A DNA stretch of 64,000 bases, taken from contig NZ_QKNS01000004.1 of the NCBI RefSeq assembly GCF_003231285.1, positions 124,001-188,000 of the forward strand. The letters run 5' to 3'. The translations under genes and the position numbers were made by a program. The stretch is from Hymenobacter sediminis. Lineage in GTDB: Bacteria > Bacteroidota > Bacteroidia > Cytophagales > Hymenobacteraceae. Positions 1 through 8,483 of the stretch are shown here, one piece after another (position 1 is the first letter of the stretch; every line of letters begins with the position of its first letter). Under the pieces are notes generated by a model, which worked only from the letters and a program-made list of their open reading frames with translations, searched no databases and had not been told where the DNA came from.

Positions 1-1
1 C

Positions 2-187
2 GTCTTTCACTACCAGCCCCTTCACGACAGCTCCTTTTTCCGCTCCCGGTATATTGGCCCGGACCTACCGCGAGCCTGTTACTACGCGGCACATCTCATC
101 AGGCTTCCGCTGTACTATGAGCTAAGCGAGACGCAGCAAGGTCGGGTGTCAGAGCTGATTCTGCAGTTTTATCTCCCTCCTAGTTAG
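2..187 (+). CDS. WecE-like DegT/DnrJ/EryC1 sugar aminotransferase, C-terminal fragment
   Basis: This is the last 61 codons of a gene that begins left of the window, read in frame from base 2 to a TAG at 185-187. The visible peptide includes VFHYQPLHDSSFF, then LPRACYYAAHLIRLPLYYEL and SETQQGRVSELILQFY. That is the usual C-terminus of PLP-dependent sugar aminotransferases of the WecE type (dTDP-4-amino-4,6-dideoxygalactose transaminase), where the FHY.PLH segment and the RLPLY strand close the small domain. The active-site lysine lies outside the window. The gene converges on the minus-strand glycosyltransferase, with only 27 bases between the two stop codons. The family call is firm, the exact sugar substrate is not. 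Confidence 0.8.
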   Translation, partial: VFHYQPLHDSSFFRSRYIGPDLPRACYYAAHLIRLPLYYELSETQQGRVSELILQFYLPPS

Positions 188-214
188 CGGCTTTAACTAC
201 GTAAGAACGACCAG

Positions 215-1447
215 CTATTGCAATAACCGCTTGTATTCCCCCACGTAGCGCCCGATAGCAGTTTGCAAATCGTAGTACTCCTGAGCTTTTTGGCGCAGGT
301 GGTGTCCATCTTTCTGCAGCAGCTCAGGAATGGTGCGGGCGGCGGCCTCGTAGCCCGTGGGCTCCAGCCGGGATACTACCGTGCCACCGTCCGTTTGCCG
401 AATGATATCCGCTACGTCCCCTACCCCATCATTGCAGATCACAGGTAGGCCCATGGCGAGAATCTCACCGAGCTTGGTGGGCGAGCTGGCTTTCTTGGAG
501 TAGCTTTGCTTGATAAAAAACAGATTCAGATCCGACGCCGCCACTAAGCCGGGTACTTCCTTCCGGGTAGCAGGACGCACCAGGAAATCGGTGAGATCCA
601 GCCCGGGCACTTTCCGGGCCGCCTCCAGCACCATTTCCGGCGGCTCCTGGGTTACGAACAGCATCTTGGCACCTGGGTAGTGCTGTTTGATAACGGCAAA
701 CTGCGCCAGCATTTCATCCAGCAGGTACCAAGCCCCAATAGAGCCCAGGTAGCTAACTACCAAAGCTTTTTCATCGTAGCCGAGCTGTCTACGGGCTGTC
801 TGCCGGTCCTGCGGGGTCAGCAAGGGAAACACCGAGAAATCGGCGCTGCACGGAATGACCGTAATAGGCGTACCCGGGTAGGCCGGCCAGGTCTGCATTT
901 CTCCCTTGCCATTTTCCGTGAGGCTGATGATGCCATCGGCAGCGGCAATAAACTCGGTTTCCTTGCGCTTATAGGTGCGATAGGCCCGTCGGTAGATGGG
1001 ATTCTGCAGATTCCACATGCCGCCTTCCACCCGCTCATCTACCCAGAAGCCGCGCATATCAAACAGGAACTTCACCCCATATTTGCGCTTGAGCAGCAGC
1101 CCTACCTCAGCACTTACGTAGCTACGGCAGTGGGTCATATCAAAGCCTAGCTCTTGGTGCAGGGCCAGCGCTTTTTGCCGCAGTTGATACCGGTCGTAGA
1201 ACTTGGCCAACACCGGGGGCTTGCGGGTGAAAAAAATATGCTCCCACCGTATTCCAGCCGGTTCAATAATGGCCCGGATGGTTTTCTCGTGCTGGGCAAA
1301 CCGCTCCCTTTTTTCCGTTGACAGTAACGTGATACGGTAGCCCTGCTGGGCCAGCCCCACCAGGTAGGGCAACACCTGCGACTGTCCCAGGGGATCAGTC
1401 ATGCCGTCGTAGGAAATAAACAGAACGCGGGGCGCGGATGAACTCAT
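215..1447 (-). CDS. Glycosyltransferase, GT4-like (GT-B fold)
   Basis: A 410-residue cytoplasmic glycosyltransferase with two Rossmann-type halves. The N-terminal half opens with VLFISYDGMTDPLGQSQVLPY, a start common in GT4 enzymes of Bacteroidota surface-glycan loci. The C-terminal half carries the donor-binding part, with SPTKLGEILAMGLPVICN matching the E-x7-E type motif region of GT4 enzymes. It should transfer a sugar from a nucleotide donor to a lipid-linked glycan on the inner face of the membrane. It is the last minus-strand gene of the locus, 19 bases after the asnB stop, so probably in the same transcript. Donor and linkage cannot be read from sequence. Confidence 0.8.
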   Translation of the reverse strand: MSSSAPRVLFISYDGMTDPLGQSQVLPYLVGLAQQGYRITLLSTEKRERFAQHEKTIRAIIEPAGIRWEHIFFTRKPPVLAKFYDRYQLRQKALALHQELGFDMTHCRSYVSAEVGLLLKRKYGVKFLFDMRGFWVDERVEGGMWNLQNPIYRRAYRTYKRKETEFIAAADGIISLTENGKGEMQTWPAYPGTPITVIPCSADFSVFPLLTPQDRQTARRQLGYDEKALVVSYLGSIGAWYLLDEMLAQFAVIKQHYPGAKMLFVTQEPPEMVLEAARKVPGLDLTDFLVRPATRKEVPGLVAASDLNLFFIKQSYSKKASSPTKLGEILAMGLPVICNDGVGDVADIIRQTDGGTVVSRLEPTGYEAAARTIPELLQKDGHHLRQKAQEYYDLQTAIGRYVGEYKRLLQ

Positions 1448-1466
1448 GCCGGTAAAATAAAAAACG

Positions 1467-3323
1467 TTAGGCCGCTAACTGATGGGTAGTAGCCCACTGG
1501 TGCAGCACAATTAATAGCCACACACGATTGTACAAATGGTCCTCGCCGGCTTCAAACCGCCGTACCAGCTCTTTCACTACCTCCGGGCGTACAAAGCCAA
1601 CCTGCTCTAGCACCTGAGGCTTGAGGTACTCGTCAATGAGGTAGTGCAGGTCCTTCTTCAGCCACGTACCCAGCGGAATGGAGAAGCCCCACTTGGGCCG
1701 GTCGAAGATGTGCGCCGGTACGTAGTCATAAAGCACCTGCTTAAGTAGATATTTGCTCACACCATCCTTCACTTTGAGGGCCGGGTCGAGGTTGAGGGCA
1801 AACTCGGCAATGCGGTAATCCAGCAGCGGCCCTCGGGTTTCCAGGGAGTAGCGCATGGAAGCGCGGTCTACTTTCACCAGCAGGTCATCCTGCAGGTAGT
1901 ACTGCATGTCGAAAATAGCCTGCTGCTCGGCCGGGGTAAGCGTGCGGGGGGCGGGCCACTGCTCAGGCAGGGCCGGCAGGCTGTTAAGGCCGGGCTTCAG
2001 CAGCTTGGCAATTTCCTTTTCGGAAAACAGGTACTGCTCCTGGGAGAAGATGTGGCTCCGCAACCGCTCCTGGGCCGGATAATTCAGCAAGTCGGCCACA
2101 CGCTTGTAGCGGTTGCTCATCTGCTGCATCACCAGACGGGCCGGGTGCCGTAATAGATTCACGCTACTCTTGGCCAGACGGTTGGCCCAGGTGTACATGC
2201 CGTAGCCGTGAAACAGTTCGTCGCCCCCATCCCCCGACAGGGCCATAGTTACGTGCTGCCTGGCCAAGCGCGACACCATCAGGGTAGGCACGGCCGAGGA
2301 GTCGGCGTAGGGCTCGTCGTAGATGGTTGCCAGCTCGGCCATGCTTTCCCGGGCTTCCCGCTCCGTTACGGTGAAGCTGTGGTGATCGGTGCCCAGGTGC
2401 ATAGCCACGGCGGCGGCGTAGCTCGACTCGTTGTGTTTAGCCGAGTCAAAGCCGATGGAGAACGTCTTGACCGGTGTGGACGAAACGCTCTGGGCCATGG
2501 CCGTTACCAAGCTGGAGTCGATGCCGCCGCTGAGGAACGTACCGAACGGCACGTCCGAAATCATGCGGTATTGTACCGAGGTGCGCACCAAATCGTGAAG
2601 CTGCCGCTTGGCCTCGACTTCGTCGCTGAGTACCTGCGGGGCTACTTTCTCTTCCAGCTTCCAGTAGCGCGCCTCCGTGAACTCTGTCGCCGTAACGTGG
2701 ATGTGGGCCCCGGAGTCCATCTTTTTAATCTCGTTGTAGATGGAGCGCGGCCGCGGAATATAGCCTAGGTAGAGGAACTGATTGACGGCTTCCTTATCCA
2801 CCGTCAGGCGCCGCCGGATGGGCGCCAGATTCACGACTGACTTCAGCTCCGAGGCAAACGCGAAGGTCGCCCCATCGAGGTAGTAGTAAATCGGCTTTTT
2901 GCCCAGCCGGTCCCGGAACACATCCAGCTGACCTGTTTGCTTATCGTAAATAGCAATGGCGTACATGCCGTTGAGCAGCTGCACGAAATCGGGCCCCAGT
3001 TGCACGAAGGCTTCCAAGATAACTTCGGTATCGGAGGTAGTGCGCGTGTGCAGGCCTAACTGGTCGCGGATTTCCTGGAAGTTGTACACCTCCCCATTGA
3101 AAATGGTCACGTACCGCTCGTTGTGCGAAAACATCGGCTGGTTAGCGGCCGAGGATAAATCGAGGATGCTCAGGCGGCGGTGGCCTAGCCCCACCTGCCC
3201 GTCGAAATAGAAACCGTCAGCATCCGGGCCGCGGTGGGCCAGACACGTGGTCATATTGCGCAGCATTTCCTCGGTGAGAGGAGAGGCCGCCGTACGATTC
3301 AGAAAACCAGCAATACCGCACAT
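1467..3323 (-). CDS. asnB: Glutamine-dependent asparagine synthase-like amidotransferase (AsnB family), copy 1
   Basis: A 618-residue two-domain enzyme. The start is placed at MCGIAGF, two codons inside the longest frame, because the class II glutaminase domain needs Cys2 at the mature N-terminus. The glutaminase half (about 1-190) holds RGPDADG and FNGEVYN. The synthetase half holds the ATP-pyrophosphatase P-loop SGGIDS at 265-270 and SGDGGDELF further on. Family members make asparagine from aspartate, ATP and glutamine. Those in glycan loci, such as Pseudomonas WbpS, are thought to amidate sugar carboxyl groups. The location among glycosyltransferases and the presence of a UDP-GlcA pathway in this locus favour a glycan role, but that is inference. 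A paralogue sits at 22659-24566. Confidence 0.88.
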   Translation of the reverse strand: MCGIAGFLNRTAASPLTEEMLRNMTTCLAHRGPDADGFYFDGQVGLGHRRLSILDLSSAANQPMFSHNERYVTIFNGEVYNFQEIRDQLGLHTRTTSDTEVILEAFVQLGPDFVQLLNGMYAIAIYDKQTGQLDVFRDRLGKKPIYYYLDGATFAFASELKSVVNLAPIRRRLTVDKEAVNQFLYLGYIPRPRSIYNEIKKMDSGAHIHVTATEFTEARYWKLEEKVAPQVLSDEVEAKRQLHDLVRTSVQYRMISDVPFGTFLSGGIDSSLVTAMAQSVSSTPVKTFSIGFDSAKHNESSYAAAVAMHLGTDHHSFTVTEREARESMAELATIYDEPYADSSAVPTLMVSRLARQHVTMALSGDGGDELFHGYGMYTWANRLAKSSVNLLRHPARLVMQQMSNRYKRVADLLNYPAQERLRSHIFSQEQYLFSEKEIAKLLKPGLNSLPALPEQWPAPRTLTPAEQQAIFDMQYYLQDDLLVKVDRASMRYSLETRGPLLDYRIAEFALNLDPALKVKDGVSKYLLKQVLYDYVPAHIFDRPKWGFSIPLGTWLKKDLHYLIDEYLKPQVLEQVGFVRPEVVKELVRRFEAGEDHLYNRVWLLIVLHQWATTHQLAA

Positions 3324-3392
3324 GGGCAAGTGAAGAGTTATGACCCGTGAAGAATAGCTACGCCGCTACTCCTCACTCGGGCGCTAAATGAA

Positions 3393-4280
3393 TTAGGCCG
3401 CCGAACCAGACCGACGCAGCCGTCGCCACAGCGGGCGAACGTCGGTGGAAACAGATTTAGCCAGAAAGCGCAGGAAACGCGCATTATCGTGCATGTCGCC
3501 GCGGTAGCAGGCCGCCAGAATCAGGTACAGATTGGCCAGGCACTGCCGGTAGTACGCTTCCGACGAAAAGTAGCTACCTTCTTGGTGTAGCTTGGTAAAA
3601 GCGTAGAGCATATCCCGCTCCATGAGCGGAATATTGTTGTGCATCTGTTGGCCATGAATGCGGTAGCGCACCAGCGTCTCGGTCAGGTAGCCAAACTCCG
3701 TGCACCGGGCCAAGCGCACCCATATTTCCCAGTCGGCCGAGGTAGAGAGTTTGGTATCAAAGTGCCCAGCTTCATCCAGTACGCTCCGGCGCACCACCAC
3801 GCTAGAAGGGCTGTGAATAACTGTAGTACTCATTTCCAGCAGCAGAGGTAGCACCTGCCCGCCTTTGCCCTGGATAACTTCTACCGTTTGGTTGGTTTCC
3901 GACTGAAACCGCTCCTCTGCCGAATGCACCAGCCCGATGTGCGGGTGCTGCTCCAAGTATGCTACTTTTCGGGCTAGGTTTTCCGGCTCAAACAGGTCAT
4001 CGGCATCTAGGAAAGCAATGTATTCGCCCTGGGCCAGGCTGATTCCCACATTGCGCGAATCGGCCACACCCGAGTTAGGCTTGGAATGCAGACGCACCTG
4101 AGGCTGGGTACGAGCAATGTCGGCCACAATCTTCGCCGATGCGTCTTTCGAGCCATCGTCTACCACTAGCACTTCCACGGCCGGGTAAGTTTGTTGCAGC
4201 ACTGATTGCAGGGTAGCAGCAATGTACTTCTCCGCGTTATAGCACGGAATTACAACGGATACCAACGAAGCTACGACCAT
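3393..4280 (-). CDS. Glycosyltransferase family 2
   Basis: A 295-residue GT-A enzyme. It opens with VSVVIPCYNAEKYI, has the VVDDGSKD loop for the nucleotide, and IAFLDADDLFEPENL carrying the DxD-type metal/UDP-binding residues. WEIWVRLA in the middle is the usual acceptor-side ED/WE helix region of GT2. It probably adds one sugar of the lipid-linked glycan in the cytoplasm. It lies 69 bases before asnB copy 1 in the direction of transcription and 35 bases after the GT8 gene. No membrane segment is visible, so it is likely soluble or peripheral. Linkage is unknown. Confidence 0.88.
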   Translation of the reverse strand: MVVASLVSVVIPCYNAEKYIAATLQSVLQQTYPAVEVLVVDDGSKDASAKIVADIARTQPQVRLHSKPNSGVADSRNVGISLAQGEYIAFLDADDLFEPENLARKVAYLEQHPHIGLVHSAEERFQSETNQTVEVIQGKGGQVLPLLLEMSTTVIHSPSSVVVRRSVLDEAGHFDTKLSTSADWEIWVRLARCTEFGYLTETLVRYRIHGQQMHNNIPLMERDMLYAFTKLHQEGSYFSSEAYYRQCLANLYLILAACYRGDMHDNARFLRFLAKSVSTDVRPLWRRLRRSGSAA

Positions 4281-4315
4281 TCTTACAGGTTAATTTTAGG
4301 CAGGGGCGTCCCCGC

Positions 4316-5242
4316 TTAGCGTAGTTTTGCTTTGAGCTGCCGCCACTGCCGGCCCAGCGCCGGGTTATCTATGTACAGCTCTCTAAGCCGAATGCGTAGC
4401 AAAGCAGGCACTTTACTTAGAGCAAAGTCAGTGTAAAGCTCTTTCTGGGTACTGGGTGACTGCTGCAGATAACGGTGGTATAAATACCGAAAACGGTTCT
4501 GGCACAGCATGGCCCAAGGCCTGTGCAAAGTGAAATGCAAAATTACTTTGTCGGTCAAATAGGTTTCAAACTCCTTACGTGGCAGCATTTCCGGAACGTA
4601 CGAATGCAGCGTATTGAATCTGCTGTCGATTTTTTTCCAATTGTTACGCAATACTGCATTCAGTGCACATTGATCCACATACTTGATCCGCTCGGGGTAC
4701 TGTTGCAGATATTGTAGTGCCTGCTCTGAAATTTGTTGTCTACGCCACTCTTTCATCTGCATAAACAGCACCCCCGAGTTGAAATACTGCCCCTCCTCTG
4801 TAATACCCAATAAAGGTTGCGTCTTTACCCAATTATCATACACCGCTGCTACAGGGCACGTGCCTAGGTCAATCTGATTAAACTGATCTAAATCGCCCAC
4901 CACTAACGTGTCACTATCGATGTAGAGTAAGTACTCTACTGATTCAGGCACTAGAAATGCGAAGAAGAGGCGGTAGTAAACAGCAGCAGTCCACTTGCTC
5001 CCTAAGACAAACTGAGAGATTAAGCTCTGATCAATTTGATAAAAGGTAATAGTAGAATTATGAGCCTGTACGTGTTCTTCAATCTTAGCTTTATCTGCCG
5101 TCTGGATGCCAGTTGCAATAGCATGTATTGCAATTGGCATGCTTGGGTTGCTGACGAATATTGAAGTACTTAAGGCATAAAATTGATCCAGATAGTTCTG
5201 ATCAAATGTGATACCCAAATGGAAAACGCGCGAGGCGGACAT
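4316..5242 (-). CDS. Glycosyltransferase family 8
   Basis: A 308-residue protein with the features of GT8 galactosyl/glucosyltransferases: the N-terminal HLGITFDQNYLDQF, the metal-binding DSD in LLYIDSDTLVVGDL at about 109-111, NSGVLFMQMKEWR, then VDQCALNAVL and a HFTLHRPW segment standing where GT8 enzymes carry H-x-x-x-x-KPW. The Lys of that last motif is replaced by Arg here. GT8 enzymes are retaining, and in LPS clusters (WaaI/WaaJ types) transfer galactose or glucose from UDP donors. The base composition is a little more AT-rich than its left neighbour. It lies 30 bases downstream of the next glycosyltransferase, so co-transcription is likely. Confidence 0.88.
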   Translation of the reverse strand: MSASRVFHLGITFDQNYLDQFYALSTSIFVSNPSMPIAIHAIATGIQTADKAKIEEHVQAHNSTITFYQIDQSLISQFVLGSKWTAAVYYRLFFAFLVPESVEYLLYIDSDTLVVGDLDQFNQIDLGTCPVAAVYDNWVKTQPLLGITEEGQYFNSGVLFMQMKEWRRQQISEQALQYLQQYPERIKYVDQCALNAVLRNNWKKIDSRFNTLHSYVPEMLPRKEFETYLTDKVILHFTLHRPWAMLCQNRFRYLYHRYLQQSPSTQKELYTDFALSKVPALLRIRLRELYIDNPALGRQWRQLKAKLR

Positions 5243-5272
5243 ACTGCGAAAATCAGCTAAACAAGTTCTATA

Positions 5273-6157
5273 TTACTGAAAACGGAGTACCCGCCGCAGC
5301 CGCGAGGCCCACAACGAATTCTCCCACAACAGCCGTAACTGGCTGGGGGTTTGCGGCGGATTTTCCGTATAAAACGGTACCAGATCAGCAATGCGCTGCC
5401 CGGGCACAAATTGCAGCAAGGGCCATGCCTCTTTATCGAGAGGATGGACATTTTTGGCCTCCTTGTAGTTATCCGGGCTGAGTTTCAACCAGAAATCCAG
5501 ATACGCCTGCGTGTCAAAGTCGTGGGCGTGACCCCAATTGCTGATTTTCTCGCGAATCTCCTGCTCGTCGCGTGCCCATGACTGATGCAGAATAAAGTAA
5601 GGTGCGTAGATGTTGAACCAGTGGCTGACCCGCCCGTGGTAGTAAGCAGGGGCATTGGTAGCCACTGGGTTGGATACATCAGCCCAGAGCTGCTGCTGTC
5701 GGTCGACGGCCAGAAAACCGCTGTCCAACTGTTTGAACAGGGTAATGTAGGGGCAGCGGATATTAACGGGGCGCGAGGGATTAAACCCACGTAGCCACTT
5801 AGCAAAACCAGCGAAGTTGAGAAAGTACTCGTCGGCATCCAGCTGCACGTGCCAGCCGCCCTTACCCAGCCGCTCCGCAATCAGGTGGCGCTGCCGCACC
5901 TCATTATCCATGGGTGCAAGCTCCGGCCGGTGGAAGTCGTCCTGGTAGATGTCAATCTTATTCTGAGTGTCCAGCCGTTTAACCAAGGCGAAGAAAGCCT
6001 CGTCGTCGAAAGAAAACGGTTTACCGGCCCAACTGATGCGGTCCTGATCCAGTGACAGGCAGATGCGGTCAGCCTGCTCGTACACCAGCGGCAGCGAGTG
6101 CTCCAGGAAATACCAGTCGTAGGCTACGCAGAACCCAATTTTTATGGCTTGGCTCAT
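5273..6157 (-). CDS. GT-A type glycosyltransferase (GT2-like, unclassified)
   Basis: A 294-residue protein. The start is set at MSQAIKIGFCV because its ATG overlaps the TGA of the upstream gene by 4 bases (TCAT on the plus strand at 6154-6157), a coupled arrangement, while the longer frame runs deep into that gene. The segment GWHVQLDADEYFL around residue 107 holds a D-x-D-E motif like the metal-binding site of GT2/Glyco_tranf_2_4 enzymes, and an earlier CLSLDQDR fits the nucleotide-facing strand. It lacks the classical VVIPxYN opening, so I would not give a firm family. It is probably a sugar transferase for the same glycan as its neighbours. Confidence 0.7.
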   Translation of the reverse strand: MSQAIKIGFCVAYDWYFLEHSLPLVYEQADRICLSLDQDRISWAGKPFSFDDEAFFALVKRLDTQNKIDIYQDDFHRPELAPMDNEVRQRHLIAERLGKGGWHVQLDADEYFLNFAGFAKWLRGFNPSRPVNIRCPYITLFKQLDSGFLAVDRQQQLWADVSNPVATNAPAYYHGRVSHWFNIYAPYFILHQSWARDEQEIREKISNWGHAHDFDTQAYLDFWLKLSPDNYKEAKNVHPLDKEAWPLLQFVPGQRIADLVPFYTENPPQTPSQLRLLWENSLWASRLRRVLRFQ

Positions 6158-7149
6158 GCTTGGGTAATATGGCGCTTGGCGTGATAAAGCACGTCTTTCA
6201 GAAAGGAGGGCGTAAACGGCGATTTGCGCAGCGCCACCCAAGCGTGCTGATACCCTTCCCGGAAACGGTTCTCATTGAAGGCCTGCACGGCATTGTCTTG
6301 GAGCATTAGAGGGTGCTCCTCGTAGATAGTGGGTAGCTGCTGCGTCAGGCGTTGTACGGCTACCAGCTTATCGGCCCAGGTTTTACGCTGAAACTCGGGC
6401 GTAATGGCGTCGGCCAGCACCAAATCCGTGATTTGCTTCTTCACGCGGTACCAGTAGTGGTAGACGTACTGGTCACAGGGATGCAAGTCGGTGCGGGTCT
6501 GCAACACTAGGGAAAAGGCGTACTGCTCGCTGGCATGGTTCTGCGTAGGAGGATAGAACTGGTCTGTGAGCTGGTACACATCCGGAATCATAGCCAGTAT
6601 TTCCGCCGGAAGGCCCATCACACCAGCATTCCATGACTCCTGCGTAGCCGAGTAGTGCTCTATGCCCCGCGAAGTTTGGAAGCTCTGCTGCTCAATCAGG
6701 TTCAGGAATGCGTGAAACGTTACACCCATAGGCAGGGGTAGCTTGCGACATTCCTCGTAAGGGTATTCCAGCAGGTGCATGAAACTGCGTCCAGGCCGGA
6801 AAGCTTGCATCCAGGGTAGCGCGTCAGCCGTGAAAAAGGTATCAGAGTCGACGTAGAGTATGTCGGCCCCCGGATGACGCTGAAACGCTTCCTCAATCAG
6901 CGCAATTTTCATGCGGTGCAGAAAATCAATCTCACCCCGCATTACCTTGATTTTCTCGGGAGTCAGCAGCACGTAGTCCACCTCAATGTCCGTCAGGTAC
7001 GGCCGGAAGAAATCAGGAGCGTCCGTGAACAGCACGGTTTTAACCTGATTGACCGGACCGCTATACCATGCCCAAAAGCTCATAATAGTGAGCAAAGCCC
7101 GGCGGTACTCACTTTCCCGGCCGAACGATTGGGTTACGAGCAAATGCAT
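6154..7149 (-). CDS. GT-A type glycosyltransferase with DSD motif (unclassified)
   Basis: A 331-residue protein beginning MHLLVTQSFGRESEY. The clearest signal is GADILYVDSDTFF at about 95-107, a DxD motif on a strand as in GT8-like and related GT-A enzymes. SWNAGVMGLPAE later resembles the NSGVL segment of such families. Overall it is not a standard GT8, and I know the type only as an uncharacterised putative nucleotide-diphosphosugar transferase of Bacteroidota loci. Its stop overlaps the next start (ATGA), so the two unusual transferases are translated as a coupled pair. A 124-base gap separates it from the GT4 gene upstream. Confidence 0.68.
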   Translation of the reverse strand: MHLLVTQSFGRESEYRRALLTIMSFWAWYSGPVNQVKTVLFTDAPDFFRPYLTDIEVDYVLLTPEKIKVMRGEIDFLHRMKIALIEEAFQRHPGADILYVDSDTFFTADALPWMQAFRPGRSFMHLLEYPYEECRKLPLPMGVTFHAFLNLIEQQSFQTSRGIEHYSATQESWNAGVMGLPAEILAMIPDVYQLTDQFYPPTQNHASEQYAFSLVLQTRTDLHPCDQYVYHYWYRVKKQITDLVLADAITPEFQRKTWADKLVAVQRLTQQLPTIYEEHPLMLQDNAVQAFNENRFREGYQHAWVALRKSPFTPSFLKDVLYHAKRHITQA

Positions 7150-7273
7150 GAGAACAGAACGCTTAAAAGGCGAAACCGGCGAGCATACTGCTTTGGAGGC
7201 AGCGCTACCCTTCAGTTCAGCAATGAAAATCAGAGGTTACGAAAACAGGAGTTGAAAGCCAGAGCGGGTATGA

Positions 7274-8419
7274 TTACTGTCCGCAGTACAGGTCTTCCAA
7301 GGCGCAAAGATACGTGTCTAACCCGAATCGTTGAGTCGCAACTGTTTGCCCTGCCGTCCGTACGTGCGCGCGCAAGGAGGGGTCGGTCAGGTAGCGCTGC
7401 ACGGCAGCGGCAATGGCAGCGCTGTCGGCGAAAGGAACTACCAGCGCATTTTCCTCGTGACGGATGAACTCTGGTGCCACGCCGGAAAGAGTAAACACGG
7501 CCGGAATGCCAGCCGCCAGCGCTTCTACGTAAGTTTGGCCAAATGCCTCGCTGTGGTCATCAATGGGCGTGTGCACGTACACATCAAACAGCTGGTACAA
7601 AGAGCCCAAATCGTTTTCAAATCGAATCTGCTCGTACGACTCAGCCGGCAGGTACTGGTTCAGCAGGGCCTGAATTTCCTTTTGATAGTCGCCGTGGGCG
7701 TTGGCCAGCAGCAGCTTGGCCGTGGGGTACTGTGTAAGCAGCGTGGCAAAAGCCGGGATGATATATTGAATTCCCTTCCACTCGGTCTGTCGGGCAATAA
7801 CCCCAATAACCGGGTGCCGACCGTTCGCCTGGTACTTCTGCTGCAGAGCGGCTACCCGTTCCGGCTGGGGCTGCATAAAAGTTCCCAGGTCGAAGCCATG
7901 ATGAATCAGGCGGATCTTTTCCGGCTTCACCCCCTCCTTTTCCACCAGTATCCGCTTCACCATTTCCGTAATGGCCACGATGTGGGTAGTCAGGGCATTA
8001 GTAAACCGGTCGTAGTATACAGCCCGGGGGAAGTACTGATGGTGCAGGGTGGAGTGGTGCCGTGTCAGGATGCGCCGCGGCACGCCCACCGACCACGCGG
8101 CCAGCAGCCCTACCACATTGGCGTCAAACAAATGTGTGTGCACTACCTGGCTTTTCCAGACGTTGAGTTGGCCTCGCACTTCCCGTATAGCCCGTAACAG
8201 GTCCGCCTTACCCCGATATACAACCCGCACCACAGGCAAGCCCACCTCCCGGATATATTGTTCCAGTTCGCTGTCGGCCGGGTTCAGCAGAATAAAGGAC
8301 AAGGCCACCCTATGGGGGTTCAGGTGCTTGGCAATCCACTCGAAGGACAGCGCCTTATTAACGGCCGAAATGATGTAGGTGACGCGAACAGGAGAGCCGG
8401 GTACCGGGGAAGCAGACAT
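7274..8419 (-). CDS. Glycosyltransferase family 4 (GT-B fold)
   Basis: A 381-residue protein, with the start chosen at the ATG of MSASPVPGSPVRVTYI rather than an upstream TTG. The N-terminal domain shows HTHLFDANVVGLLAAW and RRILTRHHST, and the C-terminal domain has VIGVIARQTEWKGIQYII, which is the usual donor-domain entry of GT4. EAFGQTYVEALAAGIPAVFT then gives the E-x7-E motif that contacts the nucleotide sugar. It is a retaining cytoplasmic transferase, sugar unknown. It directly follows the ABC flippase gene in the direction of transcription, with 64 bases between them. Confidence 0.9.
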   Translation of the reverse strand: MSASPVPGSPVRVTYIISAVNKALSFEWIAKHLNPHRVALSFILLNPADSELEQYIREVGLPVVRVVYRGKADLLRAIREVRGQLNVWKSQVVHTHLFDANVVGLLAAWSVGVPRRILTRHHSTLHHQYFPRAVYYDRFTNALTTHIVAITEMVKRILVEKEGVKPEKIRLIHHGFDLGTFMQPQPERVAALQQKYQANGRHPVIGVIARQTEWKGIQYIIPAFATLLTQYPTAKLLLANAHGDYQKEIQALLNQYLPAESYEQIRFENDLGSLYQLFDVYVHTPIDDHSEAFGQTYVEALAAGIPAVFTLSGVAPEFIRHEENALVVPFADSAAIAAAVQRYLTDPSLRAHVRTAGQTVATQRFGLDTYLCALEDLYCGQ

Positions 8420-8483
8420 AAACAACTACTAAAATCTGGAGGTAGTGGCGCAGGTAGCCAGGTATACTAGTCTTTCTCCCCTC

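Noticed and set aside
7305..7312. TATCTTTG promoter for the 7149 gene
   Set aside because: It lies inside the end of the GT4 coding region, 155 bases upstream of the start, and is probably a chance match.
8420..8425. TTG start for the GT4 gene at 8425
   Set aside because: An ATG two codons later (8419) is more likely. The same logic was applied to TTG starts at 40947, 42367, 59222 and 60519.
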